Positions 42,065 to 49,818 are shown, counted from the stretch's first letter. The stretch: DNA of 64,000 nt from Streptomyces sp. Z26 (GCF_003665095.1 NZ_RCHV01000002.1:2783501-2847500), one strand, 5' to 3'. Notes: generated by a model from the sequence alone, not told the origin. Made by a program: numbers and translations.

Positions 42065-43096
42065 CTACGGTGTCGCGATCCGCCCGGTGTAGATGTGCTC
42101 CGCCGAAGGCAGGGCGACGTCCACGGGAGCGCCGAAGCCGAACATCTCGGTGGTCGACGTGACCGTTGCGTCCGCCCCGGGCCCACCCGCGCCACCGCCG
42201 CCACCGGCGCCGCCGCGACCGCTGTCATCCGTTCCACTGCTGCCGCCCTCGGTACCGGCGTCGGCGCCGGTACCGAACGTGAACCGGTGCTGCACCTTCC
42301 TGGGACGCGCCTGCCCATCGATGAACACGTCAAACGAGACGGCGTCCCCGGCGAATCCGCGCGCCGCGGCGGCCAGTTGCGCGCGCGCCGGGCCCTTCGC
42401 CGTACGGGCCGCCGCGTCCAGGTCGGCGGTCCCCCGGTAGTGCCGTACGGCCGTGCCGTGCAGGCTCTCCGCCCCCACGTAGCGCAACTCGTCGGTGCCG
42501 CGCAGCAGTTCGGCGGCGGTCAGCGGGTCGGTGGCGCCGCTGGTGACCAGGTTCCCGTCGGGCAGCGCGGCCGCTTCCACGCGTACCCACTTGTCGGCGG
42601 GCACCCCGGCGCCCCGGTTCTTCATGTAGAGCGCGCCCCGGCGGAAGACCTGCGTGAGCGGTTCGCCCGCCTCGGCGCCGGACGGGCCGCGCGGCAGCGT
42701 CACCTCGATACGGCCGGTGCGGCGGGCGTAGTCGAAACCGCCCGCGCCGCGCACCGTGACGCGCGTACCGCCGCTGGCCATGCGCACGGAGGTGCGCGTA
42801 CGGGAGGTGCCCGCGCGTTCCAGGGCGTCGGCGGCGCGGCGTACGGCCGTGAGCGCGTCCCCGTCCGCCGTCCGCTCCCCGCCCCTGCCACCGCCCGCGC
42901 CCGGCCCGGCGGTGGGGTCCGCCGAGTCCGCGACGTCCGGGCCCCCGGCGCCGTCCGACCCGCGGGAGGCCCCGGCCGGGCCCGTCGGGGAGCAGCCGGT
43001 GACGGCGACCGTGCAGACCAGGGCGGCACCCACCCCGGCCGCGGTGGCCGCGGCCACACCCCTGTGCCTGCGCCTGTGCCGTCGTCCCCCGACCAT
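42065..43096 (-). CDS. LppX/LprG-like lipoprotein
   Basis: A 343-aa secreted lipoprotein: basic start MVGGRRHRRRHRG, hydrophobic segment AAATAAGVGAALVCTVAVTG and lipobox VTGC. The body resembles LppX/LprG-type lipid-carrier lipoproteins (VRMASGGTRVTVRGAGGFDY, GALYMKNRGAGVPADKWVRV). A Gly/Asp/Ser-rich insertion lies near 290-310. The ATG at 43096 places the lipobox about 36 residues in. An upstream GTG at 43207 has a much stronger ribosome site (GGGAGGAGGGC), but its extension contains TTA, CAA and AGA codons, unlike Streptomyces coding sequence. Confidence 0.8.
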   Translation of the reverse strand: MVGGRRHRRRHRGVAAATAAGVGAALVCTVAVTGCSPTGPAGASRGSDGAGGPDVADSADPTAGPGAGGGRGGERTADGDALTAVRRAADALERAGTSRTRTSVRMASGGTRVTVRGAGGFDYARRTGRIEVTLPRGPSGAEAGEPLTQVFRRGALYMKNRGAGVPADKWVRVEAAALPDGNLVTSGATDPLTAAELLRGTDELRYVGAESLHGTAVRHYRGTADLDAAARTAKGPARAQLAAAARGFAGDAVSFDVFIDGQARPRKVQHRFTFGTGADAGTEGGSSGTDDSGRGGAGGGGGAGGPGADATVTSTTEMFGFGAPVDVALPSAEHIYTGRIATP

Positions 43097-43248
43097 CTGC
43101 CCGCCGACCCCGCAACCCGTTCTCGCGCCCGTACCCGTACGCGGACCGGGCCCCGTACGGGCGACCCGTTCCGCTTGCGCTAACGAGCCGCCACGGCCCG
43201 CCGTCACGCCCTCCTCCCGGGCCCGCGCGACGGCAGTACGGTGGACGG

Positions 43249-43512
43249 GTGCGCCCCCACAAGAGCACGAGCGGCACGGCGTTCCGGTCCGGGACCGGTC
43301 ACGCCGCGCGGACGGAACCCCCGGCCCGTACGGGCCCCCCGGAGCAACCCGCACGACCGGCACGACCGGACGGCGGGACCCCCCACGAGGCCACCACCGT
43401 GGAGCGCGGCGCGTTCTCGCACGCGAGCTGCGCGTGCGGCTGGCGGGGCCCGGCCCGGCGTTCCCGGGACCGCGCGCGGGCGGACGCGACGGCGCACGGG
43501 GGCACGGCGTAG
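43249..43512 (+). CDS. small Cys/Trp-motif protein, unknown function
   Basis: An 87-aa protein with a low-complexity N-terminus and a C-terminal motif ERGAFSHASCACGWRGPARR, then SRDRARADATAHG. The CxCGWxGPAR pattern resembles small conserved streptomycete proteins with a possible zinc knuckle. The GTG is leaderless (TACGGT 43237-43242, 6 nt). It is divergent from the lipoprotein gene. Short and Arg-rich, so I keep moderate confidence. Confidence 0.55.
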   Translation: MRPHKSTSGTAFRSGTGHAARTEPPARTGPPEQPARPARPDGGTPHEATTVERGAFSHASCACGWRGPARRSRDRARADATAHGGTA

Positions 43513-43590
43513 CACGGCGGCGTACGGGAGCACGGCCACGTACGGGCGCGCGACGGCGTACGGACACGGCGAACCGCCGTACGGGTGCGG

Positions 43591-44571
43591 CTACTTCGAC
43601 TCGACGCGCCCGAACGCGCCCGGCCCGGCGGTCAGTTCGTCGCACGCCTCGCGCCAGGCGGGGTCACCGGCGTGGAGCGTGCTGCGCAGCCAGGCCGCGG
43701 TGAGGCGCCGGACGGCGGCGACCCGCGCCGGGTTCTCGTCGGTGGTCTCGGCCACGTCGTAGCCGGATATCCCGCCGAGCCCGTGCTCCGCCCCGTACAG
43801 CGTGAGCAGGGTCTTCGGCCCCGGCGCCAGCGCGTACGGGTCGGCGTGCCACTCCGGACCGGCCACCGACAGGTGCGCCGAGTCGTCCGCGTCACCGGCG
43901 ACGACGAGCGTGGGCGCGGCCATCCGCGAGAAGTCCGTGGTGCGGAAGAAGGGCCACTCCGTGGCGGTGAACTCGCTGAGCGCGTCACCGCCGCGTCCCG
44001 GCGCGGCCAGCAGCACGCCCGCCTTGATCCGGGGTTCGGTGAGGTCGACCTCCGTGCCGTCGTCGGGGTCGGTGAGGCGCGCGCCCAGCAGCAGGGCGGC
44101 GGTGTGCCCGCCCATGGAGTGCCCGGCGACGGCGACCCGGTCGCGGTCGAGCCGTCCCCGCAGCTGGGGTACGGCGTCCTCGATCTCGTCGAGCCGGTCG
44201 AGCACGCGCGTCATGTCCTCCGCCCGCGACCGCCAGTGCAGCGGCCCGCCGGGCACGTCCGGGCCCAGGTCCAGGGTGCGTGAACTCAGGTGCGTGGGCT
44301 GGATGACGGCGAAGCCGTGCGCGGCCCAGTGGTCGACGAGGGGCGCGTAGCCGTGCAGGGAGGACAGGTGGTGGGACATGCCCTGGCCGTGCGAGAGGAG
44401 GAGTACGGGCAGCCGGTCGCCGGTCACGGGCGCGGAGACGCGCAACCGCAGGTCCACGGCCCGGTCGGGCGTGGGCAGTTCGACGGGGCTGACGGAGAGG
44501 ACCGGGACGGGGCCCAGGGGCGGGGCGTCGGCGGTGGCGGGTGCGGTGAGGGGGGCGTTCTGTGCGGGCAC
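43591..44571 (-). CDS. alpha/beta hydrolase family protein
   Basis: A 326-aa alpha/beta hydrolase similar to platelet-activating-factor acetylhydrolase/chlorophyllase-type predicted dienelactone hydrolases. The oxyanion segment is LPVLLLSHGQGMSHHLSSLH (about 55-74), the nucleophile elbow AVAGHSMGGHTAALL (Ser in GHSMGG), and a downstream acid/His pair lies around VVAGDADDSAH and YGAEHGLGG. The GTG at 44571 has AAGGGAATCCCC upstream; longer starts would overlap the operators. Expression looks tightly controlled by twin operator sites, but no regulator gene lies beside it. Confidence 0.87.
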   Translation of the reverse strand: MPAQNAPLTAPATADAPPLGPVPVLSVSPVELPTPDRAVDLRLRVSAPVTGDRLPVLLLSHGQGMSHHLSSLHGYAPLVDHWAAHGFAVIQPTHLSSRTLDLGPDVPGGPLHWRSRAEDMTRVLDRLDEIEDAVPQLRGRLDRDRVAVAGHSMGGHTAALLLGARLTDPDDGTEVDLTEPRIKAGVLLAAPGRGGDALSEFTATEWPFFRTTDFSRMAAPTLVVAGDADDSAHLSVAGPEWHADPYALAPGPKTLLTLYGAEHGLGGISGYDVAETTDENPARVAAVRRLTAAWLRSTLHAGDPAWREACDELTAGPGAFGRVESK

Positions 44572-44601
44572 GGGGATTCCCTTCGGAGGCGTGACTGGAT
44601 G

Positions 44602-44649
44602 CGGAGCAACGTTCCGCATACGTTACGGAGCAGCGTTCCGCTTTGTCAA
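44602..44649 (-). promoter_or_regulatory. sigma-70-type promoter with twin operators
   Basis: On the minus strand: -35 TTGACA (44649-44644), 18-nt spacer, -10 TAACGT (44625-44620). A palindromic site, on the plus strand CGGAGCAGCGTTCCG (44626-44640), fills most of the spacer. A second copy CGGAGCAACGTTCCG (44602-44616) covers the start region, 24 bp apart. Strong repressor-site architecture, TetR-like in form. Confidence 0.8.
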
Positions 44650-44684
44650 CGCGTACCCCGCCGACCCCGCGCGGGCACACGGAA

Positions 44685-44714
44685 CAGGGCCCGGGACAAC
44701 CGTCCCGGGCCCTG
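44685..44714 (-). terminator. terminator after PAP2 gene
   Basis: Perfect 13-bp arms CAGGGCCCGGGAC/GTCCCGGGCCCTG with a 4-nt loop, between the PAP2 stop and the hydrolase promoter. Confidence 0.9.
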
Positions 44715-44778
44715 CCCCACACCTGCTCGACCGTCGTACGCGCAACCGCCGCCGGAGCCGTACGGCCCCGGGGCGCCG

Positions 44779-45489
44779 CTACGCCGCCAGGTCCCCGTCG
44801 TACCGCCGACCCGCGTCCAGCCGGTCGCCCTCCGCGCCCGGCAGCCGCGCGCCCGCCGCCACGGGCCCGCCCACGGGGGCCCACACGAGGCCGCCGACCC
44901 GCGCCGAGCGCGCGACCGTACGGACCAGAGGGGTCAGCAGCCAGAGCGCCACGGGCGCCAGGAGGAGCGCGACGGCCGTGCCGAGGGCGAGACCGCCGAT
45001 GACGTCCGTCGGGTAGTGGACGCCCATGAAGACGCGGCAGAAGCCCTCGAAGAGGGCCAGTGCGAGACCCACCAGCCCGAACCGGCGGTGCACCATGAAC
45101 AGCCCGACGGCGAGCGCCATCACGAGCGTCGAGTGGTCACTGACGAACGAGTAGTCCGTCTTCCCGTCGACCAGCACCTCCAGGCCCTTGTGGTCGACGA
45201 ACGGCCGCGGACGCTCGACCAGTCCGCGGATCGGGATGTTGACGAGGACCGCGACACCCGCGGCGAGCGGCCCCCAGAGGAGCGCGGCCATCGACGCGAC
45301 GGCCGTCTCGCGGTCCGCGCTGCGCCGCCGCACGGACCACCAGGCCCAGCAGCCGACGAGGACGAGCCCGAGGAGGATGCCGTACTCCCCGATGTGGCCC
45401 ATGACGCGGTCGACCCACGCGGGAGTGTCCTCGGTGAGCCCGTTGATGTCGTAGAGGAGGTCGACGTCGGGGTTGTCCCATCCAGCCAT
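44779..45489 (-). CDS. PAP2-family membrane phosphatase
   Basis: A 236-aa membrane phosphatase of the PAP2 (type 2 phosphatidic acid phosphatase) superfamily, acting on lipid or polyprenyl phosphates at the outer membrane face. The three catalytic motifs are visible: RGLVERPRPFVDHKG, YSFVSDHSTLVMA and FCRVFMGVHYPTDVIGGLAL. Five to six transmembrane helices and a basic C-terminal tail. The ATG has GAAGGGGCCGTACCGCG upstream. Possible roles are undecaprenyl-diphosphate recycling or phospholipid turnover. Confidence 0.9.
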   Translation of the reverse strand: MAGWDNPDVDLLYDINGLTEDTPAWVDRVMGHIGEYGILLGLVLVGCWAWWSVRRRSADRETAVASMAALLWGPLAAGVAVLVNIPIRGLVERPRPFVDHKGLEVLVDGKTDYSFVSDHSTLVMALAVGLFMVHRRFGLVGLALALFEGFCRVFMGVHYPTDVIGGLALGTAVALLLAPVALWLLTPLVRTVARSARVGGLVWAPVGGPVAAGARLPGAEGDRLDAGRRYDGDLAA

Positions 45490-45797
45490 CGCGGTACGGC
45501 CCCTTCACTTCTCGTGTGTTGCTCTGCCGATCCCCGTACCCCCGCGATCTTCACGCCCCCGCGTCCCCGCCGCACGCCCGGCACGGAACACCCGTACCGC
45601 ACCTGACGACGTCCGGCACGGGGCCGGACGTTCCAGAGTCCACCGAAAGATCACCCTCACGGTATCGAAAGGAGACCCGTTCGCGCAGCTCAGGGCCTAC
45701 GCATCACGGAGAGTTCATATTCCGCTGCCGCTCCCGTCCCTCGCGTATCAGCCCGACCGGCCGTCCCCGCGCACCCGCGTCGGCGGGTCGCCGCAGC
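45490..45797. other. 308-bp intergenic region
   Basis: No gene seen. One inverted repeat ACGTCCGGC-N5-GCCGGACGT (45609-45631) may be an operator or a terminator of the upstream minus-strand NlpC gene. The AAAGGAG near 45669 (plus strand) is not followed by a start codon. The segment 45640-45740 is less GC-rich than its surroundings and probably contains the PAP2 promoter. Confidence 0.5.
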
Positions 45798-46772
45798 TCA
45801 GGCCGTCGGGCGGGTCGCCCCGAAGTAGTCCGGGGAGTCGATCGGATCGAAACGGATCTCCGCCCCCGTGTACGGGGCGTCGATCATCTGGCCGTCACCG
45901 ACGTAGATGCCGACGTGGTGGATCGAGACCGGGTCGTCCAGGTCGTTCGCGAAGAACACCAGGTCTCCCGGGAGGAGTTCGTCACGTTTCGGGTGCGGCC
46001 CGGTGTTCCACTGCGCGCTCGCGAGGCGCGGCAGTTCGATGCCGACGGACTTGTACGCCGCCTTGGACAGCCCCGAGCAGTCGAACCGCCCGCCGTCCTC
46101 CGGCGTGCCGTCACCGCCCCACAGGTAGGGCGTACCGAGCTTCTGCTGCGCGTAGTTGATCGCTCCGGCCGCCTGCCGGGACGGGTCGACGCGGCCCTTG
46201 TTCGCGGCGAAGCTCTTCTCCAGCTTCGTGATCACCTGCACGTAGTTCTGCGTCTCCTGGTACGGCGGGACGCCCTGGTACTGGATCACGCGGTACGCGC
46301 CCGCGTTGTACGCCGCCAGCATGTTCTCCGTCGGGTCGCCGGGCACGTCCCCGACGTAGTCGGCCAGTTCGCAGTCGTACGAGGCCGCCGAGGGGATCGC
46401 GTCCTTCGGGTCCCAGACGTCCCGGTCGCCGTCCCGGTCGCCGTCGATGCCGTGCGTCGCCCAGGTGCCCGGGATGAACTGCGCGATGCCCTGCGCCTCC
46501 GCCGCGCTCTGCGCGTCGGGGCGCCAGCCGCTCTCCTGGTAGAGCTGCGCGGCCAGCAGCGCCGGGCTGATCTCCGGGCACAACTGCCCCCACTTGCGCA
46601 CCAGATCCTGGTACGCCGCCGGGACCGTGCCCTCCGCCAGCCCCGTCGGACGGCCGCCGCCCATGCCCCCCCCGAGGGACGACGCGGCGACGAACGTACC
46701 GACGACGAGCAGGGCCATCAGCCCCGACAACGCGGCGGCCCCGGCCCCGACACCCATCCATACCTTCCGCAC
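45798..46772 (-). CDS. lytic transglycosylase + NlpC/P60 wall hydrolase
   Basis: A 324-aa bifunctional peptidoglycan hydrolase. An N-terminal membrane segment (about 8-32, MGVGAGAAALSGLMALLVVG) precedes an SLT-type lysozyme domain (about 50-190) with catalytic Glu80 in AAQLYQESGW, then an NlpC/P60 domain (about 205-324) with Cys232 (FDCSGLS) and His286 (HHVGIYVG). This combination is typical of VirB1/CwlT-type proteins that open the wall for type IV secretion in Gram-positives. It is divergent from a small pilin-like gene, and a T4SS-like operon lies 6 kb downstream, supporting that link. The start could instead be the ATG at 46826; the GTG at 46772 has GGGGGATGG upstream. Confidence 0.88.
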   Translation of the reverse strand: MRKVWMGVGAGAAALSGLMALLVVGTFVAASSLGGGMGGGRPTGLAEGTVPAAYQDLVRKWGQLCPEISPALLAAQLYQESGWRPDAQSAAEAQGIAQFIPGTWATHGIDGDRDGDRDVWDPKDAIPSAASYDCELADYVGDVPGDPTENMLAAYNAGAYRVIQYQGVPPYQETQNYVQVITKLEKSFAANKGRVDPSRQAAGAINYAQQKLGTPYLWGGDGTPEDGGRFDCSGLSKAAYKSVGIELPRLASAQWNTGPHPKRDELLPGDLVFFANDLDDPVSIHHVGIYVGDGQMIDAPYTGAEIRFDPIDSPDYFGATRPTA

Positions 46773-46921
46773 GCCCCAACCATCCCCCAGATAGGCCGTG
46801 ATGTCACAGGACAGCGGTAGAGTCATAAGGGTCGCAGGGAAGCGTGGTGCGACCGCGGCGTGCCGTCACCGGCGACACGTCACCACAACACCAACATTCC
46901 GAGCAGGGCGGTGAGTTACGC

Positions 46922-47230
46922 ATGATCCTGGCAGCCGAGAAGGGTGACATCACCACCATCATCGGTGGAATCGCCCCCGACTGGGGGCCGTTCGGGTCAC
47001 TGGGCAACGAAGCACGGGTGATGATCGAGGTCGTGATGGCGGTCGCCATTCTCCTCTGCCTCGGCATCGCGGTCTGGGGTGCCGCGAAGCAGCGCATCGG
47101 TGCGACGGCGCTCCGGGACACGTTCAGTGCCGAGCAGGGCAAGGGGCTGATCGTCGCGGGGCTGACGGGCGTCTTCATCATCGGATCGCTCGGCACCCTC
47201 TTCACGATCGTCTACGGCATGGCGGTGTAG
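46922..47230 (+). CDS. small two-TM protein, candidate VirB2/pilin-like
   Basis: A 102-aa protein with an N-terminal hydrophilic stretch (1-32), TM1 (MIEVVMAVAILLCLGIAVWG), a charged loop (AAKQRIGATALRDTFSAEQG) and TM2 (LIVAGLTGVFIIGSLGTLFT). Size and two-helix hairpin match VirB2/TrbC-type pilins or Gram-positive T4SS small membrane components, though there is no signal-peptidase site. GGTGAG lies close upstream of the ATG. It is divergent from the wall hydrolase. Assigning it to the T4SS-like set is inference from position and topology. Confidence 0.75.
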   Translation: MILAAEKGDITTIIGGIAPDWGPFGSLGNEARVMIEVVMAVAILLCLGIAVWGAAKQRIGATALRDTFSAEQGKGLIVAGLTGVFIIGSLGTLFTIVYGMAV

Positions 47231-47250
47231 CGCCGCTCCCCCGCCTCGTG

Positions 47251-47271
47251 CCGTGCGCCCCCGGCGCACGG
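47251..47271. terminator. terminator between pilin-like gene and GntR
   Basis: CCGTGCGCC/GGCGCACGG arms with a 3-nt loop; convergent genes on both sides. Confidence 0.75.
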
Positions 47272-47382
47272 CTGAGCCGAGGGGTCCTGGACACGGCCGG
47301 GCGGACGCACCGCCACCGCCCGCCGTCGTTCAGCGCTGCCCCACGGGCGCCCCGACGTGGGGGCCGCCTCGGGTCGCTTCTC

Positions 47383-48279
47383 TCAGTCGCTCAGCGGCAG
47401 CGGCGTGGCCACCTGCTCCCAGCGGGTGTCGAACCACTGCGTGACCTGCGCGAAGCGCGCGTCGTCCAGCGCCGAACCGCCCGGCGCCCTACGGGCGGAC
47501 GGGAACAGGCTGCCGTCGCTGTGCAGTTCGAGCACGTCGAGGGTCGCGCCGTCCGGGTTGTTGTACATGGTGGCGCGGCGGATGCTGTAGAAGCCGGTGA
47601 GCGCCTCGGTGCCGTTGATGATGTAGCGCTTCTCGCCGGGGATCGTCGGTATCCCCCGGACCTCCACCCGTACGTCCGGCACCAGCCGGTCCTCCGCGAG
47701 CGCCGTCAACGAGTGCTCCAGCGCCCCCGCGTACGTACGGATCAGATGCCGCAGCCGCTGGAGCGGGCGCGGGTCGGCGGGGTCCCCGACGCAGCGCGGG
47801 TACGGGTGCGGGGCCTCCAGGTCGGGTAGCAGCACGCGTACGGCGATGGACTCCGGGCGCTGCTCCCCGTTGCGGATCTCCGTCGCCTGGTTCTGCACCG
47901 CCTTGCTGAGCGTCTCCACCGTCAGCGACCACACGTCCAGCGACACGTGCCGCGCCGTGAACGCGCGGGCGATGTGGTGGGCGAGCGGCTGGAGTTGGCC
48001 GTCCTGGTGTGCCACCCGGGCGGCGCGGCCGGGCACGCCCTGCTCGATCAGGCCCTCGTCGCGCAGGAGTTGCAGCGCGCTCTGCACGGTGCTGCGACCC
48101 ACCCCGTAACGCCGTTGCAGCTGTTGCTGCTTGGGCAGCGGGCGGCCCTGGTCGATGCGGCCGTCCAGGATCATGGCTCTCAACTCGTCGGCCACCAGCC
48201 GGTACCGGGGAGTGCCGGTTCCGCCGTCGTCCCCCGTGCCCTCCGGGTCCCCGCCGTTGCCCGCAGTCGTCGACGCCAC
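47383..48279 (-). CDS. GntR family regulator, DevA subfamily (paralogue 2)
   Basis: A 298-aa GntR regulator with the winged helix at about 28-92 (LVADELRAMILDGRIDQGRP, VGRSTVQSALQLLRDEGLIE) and the DevA-type C-terminal domain. The landmarks are YIINGTEALTGFYSI and the terminal QWFDTRWEQVATP, more divergent than the other two copies in this window. The GTG is leaderless: TAGCCT is followed by 6 nt, and ACAAC (48291-48295) lies at the same place as in the paralogues. The distal half-site is degenerate (GATGG). It diverges from the 69-aa membrane protein, mirroring the 18-19 kb locus. Confidence 0.87.
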   Translation of the reverse strand: MASTTAGNGGDPEGTGDDGGTGTPRYRLVADELRAMILDGRIDQGRPLPKQQQLQRRYGVGRSTVQSALQLLRDEGLIEQGVPGRAARVAHQDGQLQPLAHHIARAFTARHVSLDVWSLTVETLSKAVQNQATEIRNGEQRPESIAVRVLLPDLEAPHPYPRCVGDPADPRPLQRLRHLIRTYAGALEHSLTALAEDRLVPDVRVEVRGIPTIPGEKRYIINGTEALTGFYSIRRATMYNNPDGATLDVLELHSDGSLFPSARRAPGGSALDDARFAQVTQWFDTRWEQVATPLPLSD

Positions 48280-48572
48280 TCACCGAGGCTACAACTGCCG
48301 TGCGTGGCAGGACAGATGGCCGTGACTTCCGGTCATCTTCCGGTCATCCGGCGGGTTGCCCCGGCAATGCCCGTGGCATGCCCGCAACGGGGCGGCGGGT
48401 CTCGGGCAGGCTGGTCCGGTTGTCAGGAGTTGGTCGCGGTTGGTCGCGGGTAGAAGTCGTTCCTACGAAGAAAGCGACCAATGGCACCGTCTCAACGAAG
48501 AGTTGCTGCCAACTGGGATACCAACCGCAGGTATTCCATCCGGAAGGACGTGATCCGCAGGAGGTGAGGACC
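48280..48572. promoter_or_regulatory. divergent region, DevA-type regulator 2 / 69-aa membrane protein
   Basis: 293 bp. Contains ACAAC (48291-48295) with an inner CTGCC/GGCAG stem, TTGGTCGC (48439-48446) with its complement GCGACCAA further on (48473-48480), and CCAACTGGGA (48509-48518). The last is also present upstream of the 60-aa membrane gene at 18 kb. Likely binding sites for one or more of the DevA-type regulators. Confidence 0.5.
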
Positions 48573-48782
48573 ATGGTGGCACTGGTCCGGACGCATCTGT
48601 TCATGGAACTGCTCACCCAGGTCGCGGTCGACCTGGTGCTGACGATCGGCTGGCACGGGGCCCTCGTGGCCACACTGATGACCGTGCTGGCACGGGGACT
48701 CCGGCGCGAGCCGATGCCCGAGAACCTGGTCTGCGTGACCAGCATCCTGCTCGTGATCATGCTGATCGCGGGCCGCCGGTGA
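48573..48782 (+). CDS. 69-aa membrane protein between two DevA-type regulators
   Basis: A small hydrophobic protein, MVALVRTHLFMELLTQVAVD, with helix 1 (about 8-26), a WHG motif (IGWHGALVAT), helix 2, a charged loop RGLRREPMPE and helix 3 (VCVTSILLVIMLIAG). The ribosome site GCAGGAGGTGAGGACC is very strong. It resembles the 60-aa protein at 18597-18779 in size, topology and WH(Y)G motif, although identity is low. It is flanked by a divergent and a convergent DevA-type regulator, so regulation by one of them is expected. No known family; function unknown. Confidence 0.7.
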   Translation: MVALVRTHLFMELLTQVAVDLVLTIGWHGALVATLMTVLARGLRREPMPENLVCVTSILLVIMLIAGRR

Positions 48783-48806
48783 GGCGGTGACCCCGCCCCG
48801 CCCGAC

Positions 48807-48836
48807 CCGGTGGTACGGCGCTCGCCGCGCCACCGG
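48807..48836. terminator. hairpin between membrane gene and regulator 3
   Basis: CCGGTGG/CCACCGG with a 16-nt partly self-complementary loop in the convergent 80-bp gap. Confidence 0.45.
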
Positions 48837-48862
48837 CCCAGGAGACACCCGGACGCGCCGCC

Positions 48863-49777
48863 TCATGGCTCCATGGGGCGGGCGATGGTGTCCCACAGCG
48901 AGTCGAACCAGAGCTTCGTCTGCTCCACGTACGCCTCCGTCACCTGGTCGCCCGGCACCGCCGTGTGCCGGAAGAGGATGCCGTCGAGGCCGAGCATGTC
49001 GTAGATCTCCATCGGGTCGCGGCTCAGCTCCACGCGGCGGGGCAGCACCTGGTAGTGCCCGGTGAGGACCTCCTCGCCGTTCAGGACGAACACCCGCTGG
49101 GTCGGCGTGATCGACACCTTCCGCGCCTCGACCCGTACCTCCGGCACCAGCTCCCGTACCTCCAGCATCCGCAGCGAGTGCCGCAGCGAACCCCAGATGT
49201 GCTCCGTCACCTCGCGCAGCCGCGCGCGCGGCCTGCTGTCCTGCGGGTCACCGACGACCTGCGGCAGGGCCAGCGCGTTGTCCGGGTCCGGCAGCAGGAT
49301 GCGGACGCGCAGCGACAGGGGCCGCTGCTCGCCCGCCGTCACCGCGACGACCGGCCCGGCGAGCGCGGAGGCGAGCGTCTCGCCGCTCGCGCAGTACGCG
49401 TCGATACGGACGTGGGGGCTCCGGAACGCCCGCGCGACCCGGTCGGTCAACTCCAGTCCGGCCGTACGGGGTTGGTGCCTGCGGCCGACGGACGCGTCAC
49501 CCGCGTCCGCGTCGGGGTCCGGGTGGTCGGGCACGCGCTGTACGACCTCGGCGGGCGTGCCCTGCCGGGCGCGCTTGATCAGACCCTCGTTCTCCAGGAG
49601 TTCGAGCGCGCGCCGGACCGCGCCGCGCGGCGCCGAGAACTGCTCACCCAACTCCGCCTGTGTGGGGATCTGCTGGCCGACCCGCAGCTCGCCCTGGGCG
49701 ATGCGGCGGCGCAGCCCGTCCGCGACGACATCCCTGGCGGTGCCTCGTCCCTCTGCTGCCATGCTGTCACCGGACAC
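48863..49777 (-). CDS. GntR family regulator, DevA subfamily (paralogue 3)
   Basis: A 304-aa GntR regulator closely related to the copy at 19010. The winged helix (about 14-80) includes LRRRIAQGELRVGQQIPTQA and FSAPRGAVRRALELLENEGL. The DevA-type C-terminal domain carries FVLNGEEVLTGHYQV, DPMEIYDMLGLDG and WFDSLWDTIARP. The GTG at 49777 is chosen because it lies exactly 12 nt after the GTTGT half-site, as in paralogue 1, with -10 TAGGCT 7 nt upstream. An in-frame ATG at 49783 is two codons upstream. Alone among the three it has no divergent small membrane gene; its upstream neighbour is a mycothiol-dependent isomerase-like gene. Confidence 0.88.
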   Translation of the reverse strand: MSGDSMAAEGRGTARDVVADGLRRRIAQGELRVGQQIPTQAELGEQFSAPRGAVRRALELLENEGLIKRARQGTPAEVVQRVPDHPDPDADAGDASVGRRHQPRTAGLELTDRVARAFRSPHVRIDAYCASGETLASALAGPVVAVTAGEQRPLSLRVRILLPDPDNALALPQVVGDPQDSRPRARLREVTEHIWGSLRHSLRMLEVRELVPEVRVEARKVSITPTQRVFVLNGEEVLTGHYQVLPRRVELSRDPMEIYDMLGLDGILFRHTAVPGDQVTEAYVEQTKLWFDSLWDTIARPMEP

Positions 49778-49789
49778 GGCCATTAGCCT

Positions 49790-49818
49790 ACAACAGCCTG
49801 CCAATGAACAGGAGTTGT
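49790..49818. promoter_or_regulatory. ACAAC-N19-GTTGT operator of regulator 3
   Basis: Half-sites at 49790-49794 and 49814-49818, with inner symmetry CCTG/CAGG. Same spacing and same distance to the GTG start as the site at 18969-18997. Confidence 0.65.

Noticed and set aside
45609..45720. A short plus-strand gene after AAAGGAG near 45669
   Set aside because: No ATG, GTG or TTG at a usable distance and no coding-like codon use.
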